64,000 nt of DNA, taken from Aplectana chamaeleonis (Eukaryota > Nematoda > Chromadorea > Rhabditida > Cosmocercidae). The position numbers and the translations under genes were made by a program. Shown here piece after piece: positions 11,291-20,374 of this stretch. Each line of letters starts with the position of its first letter. Position 1 is the first letter of the stretch. The stretch lies in contig JAPDOI010001555.1 of NCBI GenBank assembly GCA_029168955.1, positions 1 through 64,000 on the forward strand, read 5' to 3'. The notes beneath the pieces are model-generated. The model worked only from the letters and a program-made list of their open reading frames with translations, made no database searches and was not told the origin of the DNA.

Positions 11291-12163
11291 TTACTTCTTG
11301 TATGGCCTGCCACCACGTCTGCCTAGATATTGCCCTCTAGCAGGAATACCATACGGCGCGAATGAGTTCATCGGAAATCCAAACTGGAGGAACGCATATG
11401 GCATATAACGATATCCGCTGTATCCACCGTATCCACCTCGACGACCTCGGGTCGTTGGACGCATAAGTGCAGTCGGATTTACCTTTTCCACCCTCAGCTC
11501 ACAGTCATTTTCCTTTTCCTCGCTCGCCTTCGCGACGAGTTCAAAATCCACCTCGCTGCTGACGAATTCCCGCAGGGCAGCCATAAAATCTCTTATCACT
11601 CTGTGGTAGTAGGTTCCGCTATTCGACGATCGACCGTGTTTTCCAACACTCATACATGGCTCGTCGGCGCTTATCACAGTTGGTACTCTATTAACAACCA
11701 GACTTCTAGCTGCAGCAGACGTTTCCTTCACAACATTCATCAGGTCTACCATATCCAGGCGGTTTGCGTCCCATGCTGGATCTCCACGAGGGGGCGCGAT
11801 AGTTATTAGTTTGGCACCGTTTCGCACGAGTCTTCCAAACGGTCCACACGCCTTCAACCAGACGGCCTGCTCGATTTTGCTCTCCGTGGTTGGGCACACA
11901 AAAATGCAGGCCTTTCCGGAACGGCTACTTATGAGGGAGCTGATCTCCGCTATGTTGTTGTAGACGATGAAAACGACGTCCTTAGATGTCTCGTAGAGCT
12001 CCTCTATTTTTCTGAACCCGGCTGGTAGGAGGATCAGCACTGCTCGATTAGCGGCTTCCACCTTCACATCCTTCCACGAAAAACGGCTTGCAAATCGAAT
12101 CCCTGAGTTCATGAAGTCGTTCAGTTGGTTGATCGCGATTCCCACATTGCCGTCATGTAAGAG
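11291..12163 (-). CDS. 3' reading frame of the Cer1-like element with RGG-rich tail
   Basis: An open frame of about 290 codons lies downstream of integrase in the same reading phase as pol. It is separated from pol only by one TAA (12166-12164), and the first ATG is well inside the frame. The nominal start used by simple ORF rules is a GTG at 12145, so the sequence is better read as a continuation of the pol polyprotein interrupted by a stop, or as a product needing readthrough or its own start. The amino part holds hydrophobic strand-like stretches (AVLILLPAGF, VVFIVYNNIAE, KACIFVCPTT). The last 60 residues are Arg/Gly/Tyr-rich (TTRGRRGGYGGYSGYRY, then GRRGGRPYKK), which suggests RNA binding. 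No signal peptide or membrane segment is visible, so it does not look like an envelope gene. Function unknown. Confidence 0.6.
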   Translation of the reverse strand, partial: LLHDGNVGIAINQLNDFMNSGIRFASRFSWKDVKVEAANRAVLILLPAGFRKIEELYETSKDVVFIVYNNIAEISSLISSRSGKACIFVCPTTESKIEQAVWLKACGPFGRLVRNGAKLITIAPPRGDPAWDANRLDMVDLMNVVKETSAAARSLVVNRVPTVISADEPCMSVGKHGRSSNSGTYYHRVIRDFMAALREFVSSEVDFELVAKASEEKENDCELRVEKVNPTALMRPTTRGRRGGYGGYSGYRYMPYAFLQFGFPMNSFAPYGIPARGQYLGRRGGRPYKK

Positions 12164-13703
12164 TTAAACAATGCTTCCGTCATGCTGCATCAAAGCTCTG
12201 AAGACGTGGCCGCAGTTCATCTTATAAAACGTGTACGCCTTTTGAGCACTGTCAAAAGTGACGAGGTTGTAATTCAAGTCGTTCTTGAGGAACCTGCGCC
12301 TGTCGGGCTCCTGCTCATGCTCATAGATCGCGAGAAGACGGGCCAATTGAAATATGCTATTAAATTTGAGAAGCGCAATGCTATCATCAAAACCGGGCAC
12401 AACGTCTACAAATGTCATTCCTCTGACGGCGCAGTTGAAATTGTAGTTCAGTTTAGCATCGTATCCTGTTCCTGGACAAGTGAAGAAGACGCTGAGACTT
12501 GAAGTGTCGTGACCATCCGGCGTCGCCCTGCAACAGGTAACATTCTTTACTGCTCTCTTAACTCGTCTAGTCTTACCCCGAAGGGGTTCGTCATCTATTT
12601 CCGGTGGTAATTTTATCAGCATATCGTGTTGGATCCGTATAGGATCTTCTTCTCTGACAATGCTCGACAGTAGCGCCGAGTTCTCACTGGATTCGAGCAC
12701 TCGGAACGGTCCCCCCCAGTCATGACACAGCTTAGGAAATTTTGTGGAGCATTTCTCTCTAGGTAGTTTAACGTAGACCCGGTCACCTACACAAGGCACC
12801 AAACTAGACTTCGAGTGAACCCTTTTGTCATGAGATTCCTTCATTTTCTCCCTGTATTGCTCATTTAATTCTATCGCGACATCCCTAGCTAGCTGTATAC
12901 TTGACAACAACTCGTGCTTGTAGTCATCATAATCTATGTAATTGAATGACAATTGATCTTCAGGTACATCTCTAGTAGGGACATGCGGGTCAAACGCGTG
13001 TAAAAGGTAGAAAGGACTTTCGCCTGTAGCCGTATGGGGTGCGGAATTGTAGGCGAATGTCACCAACGGCAGCAATACATCCCACTGTGCAGGTATCCTT
13101 GTTTTCTTTTTTAACATCCGCGTTAACGTGCGAATAACTCGTTCTGTCAAACCGTTCTCCCTCGGTAGGTACCCTTTTGTTAGGGATTGCTCTATACCAG
13201 TGACTTCACATAGCTGCGTCAGGACGCTGTTCACGAATTCCGGCCCCTGGTCGGAGTGCAAAACCTTTGGCTAGCGACAACCATCGCAAACCCAGCGTTC
13301 AAAGAAGAACTTAGCCACCGTCCTAGCTGATTTATCCGGTATCGCGTAGGCCCCTGCATACTTGGTAAAATGATCTATGGCTACCAAGGCATACCTATTT
13401 CCTTGTTCTGACAGACCCAGCTCCACAATATCTATGCCCACTAGTTCATACGGGTACTGCGTGACAAACGGCTTAAGCGGGGGGGGGGGTGTGCCTCTCG
13501 TGTGCATTCGTCAGAAAGCAGTCCTTGCATTCTTTACACCATTTTACGATATCCCGCTCCATATTTTCCCAAAAAAATTTTTTCTTCAAGACACGCATCA
13601 TCTTTCGGGCATTCAAATGACCAGCTAATACTCCAGCATGCCTATCCAAGAAAATCTCTTTTCGTTTAGATTTTGGCACTACTTTTACCATGTCCTGATC
13701 CAT
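12164..13703 (-). pseudogene. Integrase of the Cer1-like element
   Basis: The order from the amino side is: a zinc-binding region (13703-13473) with H, H and the WCKECKDC cysteine pair; the catalytic core with VGIDIVEL (first Asp), HSDQGPEF (second Asp) and NGLTERV (Glu exactly 36 positions after the second Asp); then a GPFRVLE-type carboxyl domain and a further 110-residue extension. Two lesions break it. The reading frame changes across a homopolymer of C/G at about 13480-13490, and an in-frame TAG lies at about 13273-13271, just before the second catalytic Asp. The catalytic residues themselves are intact. Integrase joins element cDNA to host DNA. Confidence 0.9.
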
Positions 13704-13849
13704 TATAAGGTTGAGACCTCCACTTTAGGTGCTGAAATCTGCCACTTTGAATGTTCTAGAGTATCCTTTCAGCCGCACTTCGCTATCAACCTTTCCTTCG
13801 TGAATGTCTTGCAAAAGTGCTCTGTAATTTTCGTCCTGCGTCAATTCTT

Positions 13850-15484
13850 TCAAACAATCATTTTCTTCGCATTTCTTGGTGGTACAGATAACAACTTCGT
13901 TTTCTTCGCATGTGGGCCCCTCTTGTGGAATACCTTGCAGTCCTCTGGACGGGCGTCCGCCACGGCATTGGCCTTCCCATTCACATACTGTATCTGCAGC
14001 CTATACTTTTGTAACTCCAAAGCCCAACGCAGAATTCGGGCCGATACTGTAGTCTTCAAGAGCCTCAAGATCTGTTATATGATAATTTCTCTCAGCGTTC
14101 GTTAACGCCTTGGATGCGAAATATACGGGATGAAGCATGTTATCTTTCGACTTCTGGGCCAGCACAGCTCCTAGCCCATCCTTCGAAGCATCCATATATA
14201 TCACGAACGGATTGGAGCCGTCACGCGCTCCCTCTATATCTGGCTGTGCCAGGACTGGAGTCTGCGCCATCGCGCTTTTCAGTTTTTCAAAAAATTGCTT
14301 TTCTTGGAGCTCCCATTTCCACCTTTGTTTTGGGCTGGTCAGATTATACAACGGCTTTGCTATCCTTGAAAAACTGAAAATGAATTTTCTGTAATACGCT
14401 GCCATGCCCAATAAGGTTCGCAAGTCCGCAACCGTTTTCGGTTCGGGGTACTTCAATATCCGATCAACTTTTGCAGGGTCTGTCTGCACCCCGTCTTTAT
14501 CAATTATGTGACCCAAAAATGACACATAACTCGTCACAAACTCACACTTCTGCGGTTTTAATCTCAGGTTGGCCCTTCTCATTGCCCCAAACACCATCTC
14601 CAGTACTTCAAGTGGCATTCATGCGACCCCGTAGCTATTAAAATATCATCTATATAAACAAAAACTTCGTCGTCCTTTATCTGAAGCTCCTCTAGTATCA
14701 TGTCCATCATGCGCTGAAAGACGGCTGGGCTAGTCGACAAATCGAATGGTAGTACCGCGAATTGAAATAACCCCTCACTCGTAGTAAACGCGCTCATTCG
14801 CTTCGCGTCTTCAGATAATCGTATCTGCCAGTAACCTGAGTGCATATCAAGAGTAGAAAAAAATCGTTTTCCTGATAGACTTTGGAGCAATGTGTCTATT
14901 GCTGGTAAAGGGTAAGAGTCTTGCTGCGTTACCTTATTCAATTCCCTGTAGTCAATGCATAGTCGCAAAGACCCATCCTTTTTCTTGACAAGCACAACAG
15001 GGTAAGCCCAGTCGGAATAGCTTCTCTCAATGATTCCACGTTCCAGCAAACCTTTGATTATACCCTTGAAGGGGGTGTGTATACAAGTCTGTTGGTACCT
15101 GCTCGTTGGTGCCCCTGCTTCTACTGAACCCAGCAGACGTTTGAGTGTACACAGGGAACGTTCGAGCGATATAGCGTGCACAACTATATCGCGAAAGTAT
15201 CCCGCACATTGCATAAAGGTGTCGCCGTCCGGCACACTAAGGCCTCTGGTCCATAACACCTTAAGATCCGTACCTAGGGAGTCATGGAGTCTTTGGCCAC
15301 AAGCCACAATACCCTTGAATTCCTGTCGCGCCGCCACTGGAACGGGACGAGTCTTCAGCTTGACGGGTTTTCTGTTCCCTGTGTTAATTTCATGCAGTAC
15401 CAAATCAGTTTGCGATAGCTCATAATCGCTCAGAGCAAAAATATCGCTGTAAGCCCTAAGCAGACTCTTCATATCCTCGTCCAA
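13850..15484 (-). pseudogene. Reverse transcriptase and RNase H of the Cer1-like element
   Basis: The RT part (15484-14579) shows KDGSLRLCIDYRELNKVT, LDMHSGYWQIRL, LPFDLSTSPAVFQ and the active-site YIDD near 14650. A one-base frameshift at about 14615 leads into the thumb (LGHIIDKDGV) and the RNase H start (FVIYMDASKDGLGAVLAQKS). RNase H is then deleted internally: the DLEAL residues run straight into TTVSARILRWALELQKY, losing roughly 45 codons and the frame. An 83-codon in-frame insertion (15071-15319) interrupts RT before the KGLLERGIIERS region. The RT domain would copy element RNA into DNA inside cytoplasmic particles. Confidence 0.92.
15071..15319 (-). mobile_element. In-frame insertion inside the RT domain, 11-bp target duplication
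   Basis: The 11-mer ATACCCTTGAA occurs at 15060-15070 and 15309-15319, and the sequence between is foreign to RT. The inserted unit including one copy of the 11-mer is 249 bp, exactly 83 codons, without a stop in the RT frame. In that frame it reads like real protein (SLGTDLKVLWTRGLSVPDGD, then FMQCAGYFRDIVVHAI). The ends are not good inverted repeats, so the class of mobile element is not clear. Confidence 0.7.
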
Positions 15485-16008
15485 GTGAGTACCTTAGGTA
15501 TTGCGTCCAACAATGCTTCATTACGTGCGGGTCCGGTAAGTTGTTCCGTTCCCTCTGCCAGTTTCAGTAGGTCGGACGATGCTTCCAGCTCTCTTTGGGA
15601 TATCCACTGATCAGTACTCCAGTTTCCCACTTTTTCCCCTATGTGCAGGATCACAGGCTCTTCCATGGGATTGAACACCGATATGCTACACTCACCGTTT
15701 GCAGCAGCCATTCATAATCCATCACTTATGCCCGGATTGTTTGACCATAGTATAGTCTCTTTTTGAGCCCTTGCACATGTGAGCGTCACCGCGCGCGTAC
15801 TCCCGGGTGGAATATAAGCTCTTTGTTTAACGACAGCTTCTTCAGCATCTTCTGGCACCGCTGTGCTCTCCTGCTCTAGCTCTGAAGTCTGGGTTAACTC
15901 GAAGTCGAAATTTTCCAGGGCGTTGGTACCCAAAATAATCATGTTGTCCAGGCCCGTACCCACATAACAACAGACGGGTTTGGATATGCCTCTCAGTGTT
16001 ATATTCAA
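15469..16008 (-). pseudogene. Pol segment between protease and RT of the Cer1-like element
   Basis: This starts with the protease carboxyl part (VGTGLDNMIILGTNALENFD), followed by an acidic linker and an EEPVILHIGEKVGNW region typical of the stretch before RT in gypsy elements. A frameshift at about 16008 separates it from the DTG half of the protease. A TGA at about 15714-15712 interrupts it. The frame shifts again at about 15480 into RT. Confidence 0.75.
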
Positions 16009-16454
16009 CCGAAATCCAAGAGGTCCATAACATTTCCTGATGCGTCTCTTATCCTTGCCTCGGGCCCCTCTATTCGTTCCACGTACTCCTCCAAATTTAC
16101 TCCCTGCTCTAATGCCTGTTTGAACAACTGTAGAGGAATGATGGAAGCTTCGGAACCCGTGTCCAGCAGAGCCGTCGTTTTTATGGACAGTATTTGCACC
16201 GGCTCCACTGACTTTCTCCCAAACACCTTCAAATTATTCTGTGAAGCACACTGGCCCACACAAATCCACGATTCCACCAGGGTTGTGAATGATGTCGCTT
16301 GCCTAGTCTCCCTTCCAGCTTCTTTTACCTTTTCGTATGCTTCGCTTCGCTCTGATGTCTCAAGCGCTTCGGCCAAATTGTAACTACCATTCCATTTCGA
16401 CAACTGGCGGAACAGAATTTCCGCTTTTTGTAACGAGATTACGGCCAATGGCAT
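16005..16454 (-). pseudogene. End of gag and aspartic protease of the Cer1-like element
   Basis: The first 60 codons (KAEILFRQLSKWNGSYNLAE) continue gag. Retropepsin-type TTALLDTGSEASIIPLQLF follows, with the catalytic Asp-Thr-Gly at residues 98-100 of this frame (about 16163-16155). The protease would cut Gag and Pol in particles. The frame is lost shortly after GNVMDLLDFG. No CCHC zinc knuckle is visible between gag and protease. Confidence 0.88.
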
Positions 16455-16554
16455 TTTTTGGAATGCGCGGTTGGCTAGCTTATCTAGTGCAAAGCAAAAA
16501 TCCGCGACAGTCTAACCCTCTCTGATAGTTAGAGTGCGCAGGTCGTTCAAGGCT
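16455..16554 (-). pseudogene. Gag segment downstream of the MITE
   Basis: On the - strand this reads ALNDLRTLTI, then a TAG stop (16514-16512), then VADFCFALDKLANRAFQ, in frame with the gag/protease block that follows. It is the continuation of gag after the MITE at 16559-17044. Confidence 0.75.
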
Positions 16555-16558
16555 TTAA

Positions 16559-17044
16559 AGACAGTGTTCACGATGAAAAAAGTTTTCGAAATTCCACTAG
16601 GATTGGGTAGTGGAGAGACACTCTGTAACGTTAACTTCGAAAGAACGCATGAAAACGAGCCAGGAAGAGCCCCAAAAGAGCCCGAAGTTGCAACTTCGAG
16701 CGCATTGAAAACCCCAAAAGCGCATCACACGCCCACCAACGTGAACAAATGAATGCTCGAGATCGTGAGATGAGCGATGATTTTCAATCATTAGCCCCGT
16801 TCTTCCCTTCATTCTCAGCTTCTCTCTTTACTCAGGTCAGCTCGCATAGATCGGCTTCAAAAGACGGAAGTTACAAGCCTCGGACAACTCGTCCACCATG
16901 TTTCCGTAGCTCAATCTTTGAGGGACCATACCTGCGTTCACAGAAGGTCTTGTAAGATTTCAGAAACACCATTGGAATCAGCATGGGGCCGTTTTCAAGA
17001 TAGGCGGAAAAACAGAAAAACGATTTTCATCGTGTACACTGCCT
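16559..17044 (-). mobile_element. MITE, AGGCAGTGTTCACG family, inserted in gag
   Basis: The inverted ends are AGACAGTGTTCACGATGAAA (left) and tttcatcgtgtacactgcct (right). TTAA is present on both sides (16555-16558 and 17045-17048). Removing the element and one TTAA leaves gag codons in phase on both sides. A second copy with the same ends lies at 63515-63974. Length is 486 bp with no coding capacity. Confidence 0.9.
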
Positions 17045-17076
17045 TTAACACAAACCCCATTACTGTCCTCCTGTAA

Positions 17077-18180
17077 GCGTTACCCCATGGCTTTCGTAAC
17101 ATCGTCGAAAGTACCCTCTTTAATGTACGATGGGAGAGTTTCGAACAGCGTGAGGGCGTTCTGTCTCAAGAATCCCTCTAGCAAGTGTACCAGACTTCTA
17201 TCCGGCCAGTGGGCTCGTGGGTACTTAACCAGAAATGATCTGAGGAACAGTTTGAAATTTTCGTTTGGTTCACCCGAAAATGGTTGCACTTCCGGTAAGG
17301 CTTGGGTTCTGATTAAGTCCATTATCGAAAAATCGTTACGATCGTTCAAAGAAAGGTAACTTGAGTTCATACCTATGTCCAGCTGATATTCTCTTTGATC
17401 CTTCCTTGGCCCGCATTCGTCGTTTTGCGTAGGCGAGCAACACCTCATCCGGTACGTCTTCGAGAGACTTGGGCACGTCTGGAATCTACCGGTTGCAGTC
17501 TCCTTGTTGATAGAAGCAAACCTACTCCACTTGTCTTTATCAGTAGTTAGTTTTGACTCACCATATGCGTCTTCCGGTGGTACCGTTGCTGGCTTACTGA
17601 TCGACAGAGACCCAATCTGGAACTGCAACCGTTTGATTTCCTCATTAAGCTCTTCAATTTTCATTTTGCTCCGCTCTCCCTCCGTTACCGTTTCCCTAAC
17701 CTTGTAGACAATCTCAGATTCCGTACAGCCCACTGCCTCTTGCAATTTGTTAATCGTATCCCGACGTTGGAGACTTTCATCGAAACATTTTTCAAGCTGA
17801 GAAACGCATAATATGTTTGCGCACTCCAACATTTCACTAATCTCTGCACTCAGTTTCGGTCGAAATGCGCTGCGGAGTGCCTCAGAAAACGCCCCCTGAA
17901 TCACTTGTTGTGCCACAGAGATCTGATTCCTAACGGCTTGCGAAACAGCATCTCTTTCTGAGTCTCCTATTCGTAACGTTTTGCCAAGTTCTGTTTCACA
18001 CTCTACATTCACGGAAGTGAGTGCTCGCTTGACGATCTTCATTGTTTCTTTAACAAGACGTTCCTGCTCTGGACTCACCTCGTTTTCTATCGTCTCTCCT
18101 CATGCACTGGCTTGATCTCCGCCCATCTCTTGTTCATTTTCGCCAAGTAGCATCTCTAAAGTATACCCGTTGACCGACAT
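17077..18180 (-). pseudogene. Gag of the Cer1-like element, main part
   Basis: The likely true start is the ATG at 18180-18178 (MSVNGYTLEMLLG). A TGA at 18102-18100 interrupts the frame 26 codons later, after which it is open to a TAA at 17079-17077. The middle is predicted coiled coil (MKIEELNEEIKRLQFQIGSL). The end matches the capsid region of Caenorhabditis gypsy elements: LPEVQPFSGEPNENFKLFLR, KYPRAHWPDRSLVHLLEGFL and ALTLFETLPSY. Gag would form the particle shell. Both stops differ by one base from sense codons, so they look like point mutations. Confidence 0.85.
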
Positions 18181-18820
18181 TTCTGAAACAGTTGGTAATG
18201 TGTTTCACCAATATAAAGCAACAAGTAACTACCGAGAGCGAGGAGATGCACAGGAATGTCGTGAGATTAGTACCAGAATCAATAATCCCTGAGACAATTC
18301 AAGAACTGTAATTGCACCGTTTCTTGCGATCCAGTCAACAATGATTGCCACACAGTCACCCACGTATGTAGGTGTGGTTGTTTTAGTCACACAGACAGTT
18401 GTTAACTAAGTAGCGTAAAATTATCTATCCAGGTAGGATTTGTAATGTCACACAGACTCTTGTTAGCCACGCAGGCCAGTTGCTCTACCCTTTCGTCGAT
18501 TTGTTTGTGGCGCCCTCAATCGATCGTGACGACTGGCCCACTGTCTGATCGATTGACGATCACTCCGGGTGCACCAAACCTTCCGATCTCCCAGGCTTTC
18601 CGAGATGCCTTTCTGATCTCTTTTGTAACACAGCGCCGTCTCGACGGACTCTGTGCCCTCTTTTCCAAAAATTTCGTTCCCAACTGTAGGTTGAGATCAC
18701 TGAGGTCTCACCAATGTCTTTTTTTTTAAATTTTGCTGCAACTTGCACCACTGGAGTGCGGTTGTGCCGAAGTCCAAAATTGTTCCAAAGGTGATCTGAT
18801 TGCTTATGTTTCTCTATTCG
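18181..18820 (-). other. Untranslated leader of the Cer1-like element
   Basis: About 640 bp lie between the primer-binding site and the gag ATG, without a convincing reading frame. This is the expected place of packaging and leader signals, but none can be named from the sequence. Confidence 0.6.
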
Positions 18821-18838
18821 AAGCCGGCTTGGCCCCCA
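18821..18838 (-). promoter_or_regulatory. tRNA primer-binding site
   Basis: Immediately inside the 5' LTR the - strand reads TGGGGGCCAAGCCGGCTT. It starts with TGG, as expected for pairing to a tRNA CCA end. The first eight bases fit a tRNA ending GGCCCCCA, such as tRNA-Pro; the rest does not allow a firm assignment. Its exact contact with the LTR confirms the LTR boundary. Confidence 0.7.
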
Positions 18839-19334
18839 AGTACGATATGCAAAGAATAGATCCCAAAAAGAAAAAAAATAAAACCCTTTTTGAACTTTGT
18901 TAAGGCATATTTCTCCGGTAAACGGCTCCGAATAGGCTACACAAACAACTGGGAACAACAAAACTTTACTAAACGAGGCACAATGTACAGCACAACAAAA
19001 CAACAACAACTACTAAAAGATCCAGAGAGAATCGCAAGGTCGGCAAGATGGTAACAGGCCACTGAGAAGGCAATGAAGTCTAACCTAAACAGAGCCCAAC
19101 CCCACGCTAAAGGTAACGCACAAAAGCAAAGGAATAAAAGGAGGCGGCTATCGGTTTTAGTCCTCTTTTATAGGGTGATTTTGGCGCGAACCAGTGACTC
19201 CGGTCTGGTCACTCTGCGTGGCCAGCATATCGTAGATCAACGCTTCGATCGTGTTTTTTTCCTCGCTGTATCTCTCATGCTCTACCGCGCTCACCCGACG
19301 TTTCCTTTCTACATTTACCCTAATTTCCTTTACT
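18839..19334 (-). repeat. 5' LTR of the Cer1-like element
   Basis: 496 bp, nearly identical to 10624-11120, with ends AGTA...TACT. It differs from the 3' LTR at about ten bases and one T-run. The GAAT duplication follows at 19335-19338. Confidence 0.92.
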
Positions 19335-19660
19335 GAATGCCCGCAGCGCAACGAGGCGAGAGAACATCTAGCCCGCCTACCGAGTTCCATCTCGGTGTTG
19401 CTAACTTCAGGTGGTGCGATTACGAATATGGGGTTGACAGCCACCTTACTCAAATGATCCGTAACCAATCGGGTGTGCTCCGCACGCAAAGGAAGAAGAC
19501 GATCCAATTGGGAGTCCGTCCATCTTTGTATATTGACCTTCTCGAGAGCATACGCAAAAGGCCTTGTGATATCTCTCTCACACACAGGATTCATAATCCT
19601 TTTTAATAGGTGATCAAGCTGCTTGAGGATATTAATAACCAGTTGCTGCGCTTGGAGTTG
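19335..19660 (-). pseudogene. Non-LTR retrotransposon, part of the RT polyprotein upstream of the zinc finger
   Basis: The - strand frame includes LVINILKQLDHLLKRIMNPV, ITRPFAYALEKVNIQRWTDS, then VIAPPEVSNTEMELGRRARC and SLASLRCGHS. The PPEVS...L.R..R..LA.LR.GHS pattern precedes the zinc finger in Jockey/CR1-type polyproteins. It joins exactly to 10623-10439 across the LTR retrotransposon insertion. The RT domain itself is missing, so this is a truncated copy. Confidence 0.8.
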
Positions 19661-20351
19661 TCAGTGCTCCTTAACAGGCAGAATACGACTTCCACGAGTA
19701 TCAGGAAAACAAATAAATCAGAAAAGCTGCTGTGAGGGTAGTACTGAGAAACCAGTTTGGCTATCTCCTTGTTACATGGGATTGTCGTCCGCAACGATTC
19801 TGGCTCGACAAAAGGCATTTCCATGTGTTGGTTCCACAATCACTTTACCTCTTCCCATCAATAGGCAGCGAAATCTTGAATATTAGAGGGACTGTCTTTG
19901 CCACTGAAAGAAAACTTATTCCTCTAGATGTAAAATTTTGGGATATGTACCAAAAGAAACGAAATGTCCTCAGACTCCAGTCTGGTCGAAATGGCCTCAG
20001 GCTGGTTGAAAAACCGATCGTGGTCACCCGTACCCAGCTGAGACCGCCCGGGTCAATACATAGACTCTGGAAAACCCCTAGTGACCTGTGGATATCAATT
20101 ATCACCAGCAGCAGAGCGGTGGGCCTCGGTGAAATATAACAAGGAAAGTATAAGAAGCGTAGGTCTGAACGGTAGAAATCTAATGTCATGTGAGAATGAT
20201 CACCCATTACATGGTGAAATAGTGTAGGGTACCCGCCGCGAAAGATAGATCTGAAGGAGTTGTAAGCTCCGAAAGTTTGCCGAACATCGACCTCCTCCTA
20301 GTCTATGAATTGTTAAGCGGTCAAGCCAACAGCATAGACGGCGCAAAGGGA
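19661..20351. other. Repeat-derived sequence, partly shared with 25421-25490
   Basis: Positions 20150-20350 match, inverted, the sequence around 25265-25490 (for example acattagatttctaccg on the other strand). The rest (19661-20140) has an open frame of 135 codons on the + strand that resembles nothing I recognise. Confidence 0.5.
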
Positions 20352-20374
20352 GGAAGGGACAGTGGTGGGCATGT
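20352..20374 (+). repeat. Left copy of a 23-bp target duplication
   Basis: The 23-mer GGAAGGGACAGTGGTGGGCA plus TGT recurs perfectly at 21971-21993, flanking the non-LTR element. Confidence 0.9.

Larger units (their letters stand above)
10624..19334 (-). mobile_element. Cer1-like Ty3/gypsy LTR retrotransposon, defective
   Basis: The element is 8.7 kb long, oriented on the - strand, with LTRs at 18839-19334 (5') and 10624-11120 (3'). It is flanked by the target duplication GAAT (10620-10623 and 19335-19338). In element order it holds a primer-binding site touching the 5' LTR, gag, an aspartic protease, RT, RNase H, an integrase with exact D,35,E spacing and a 3' reading frame with an RGG-rich tail. 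The domain order protease-RT-RNase H-integrase defines Ty3/gypsy. The copy cannot be autonomous: it has in-frame stops at 18102-18100, 17079-17077, 16514-16512 and about 13273-13271, several frameshifts, a deletion in RNase H, a MITE in gag and an insertion in RT. The two LTRs differ at about ten positions plus one T-run length change, roughly 2%, so the insertion is moderately young. Confidence 0.93.

Noticed and set aside
11291..12163. Envelope gene of a retrovirus-like element
   Set aside because: No signal peptide, membrane span or furin-like site is visible, and the tail is Arg/Gly-rich instead.
12182..12502. A + strand open frame of 106 codons
   Set aside because: It is a shadow of the integrase carboxyl extension, which reads on the - strand with clear homology upstream.
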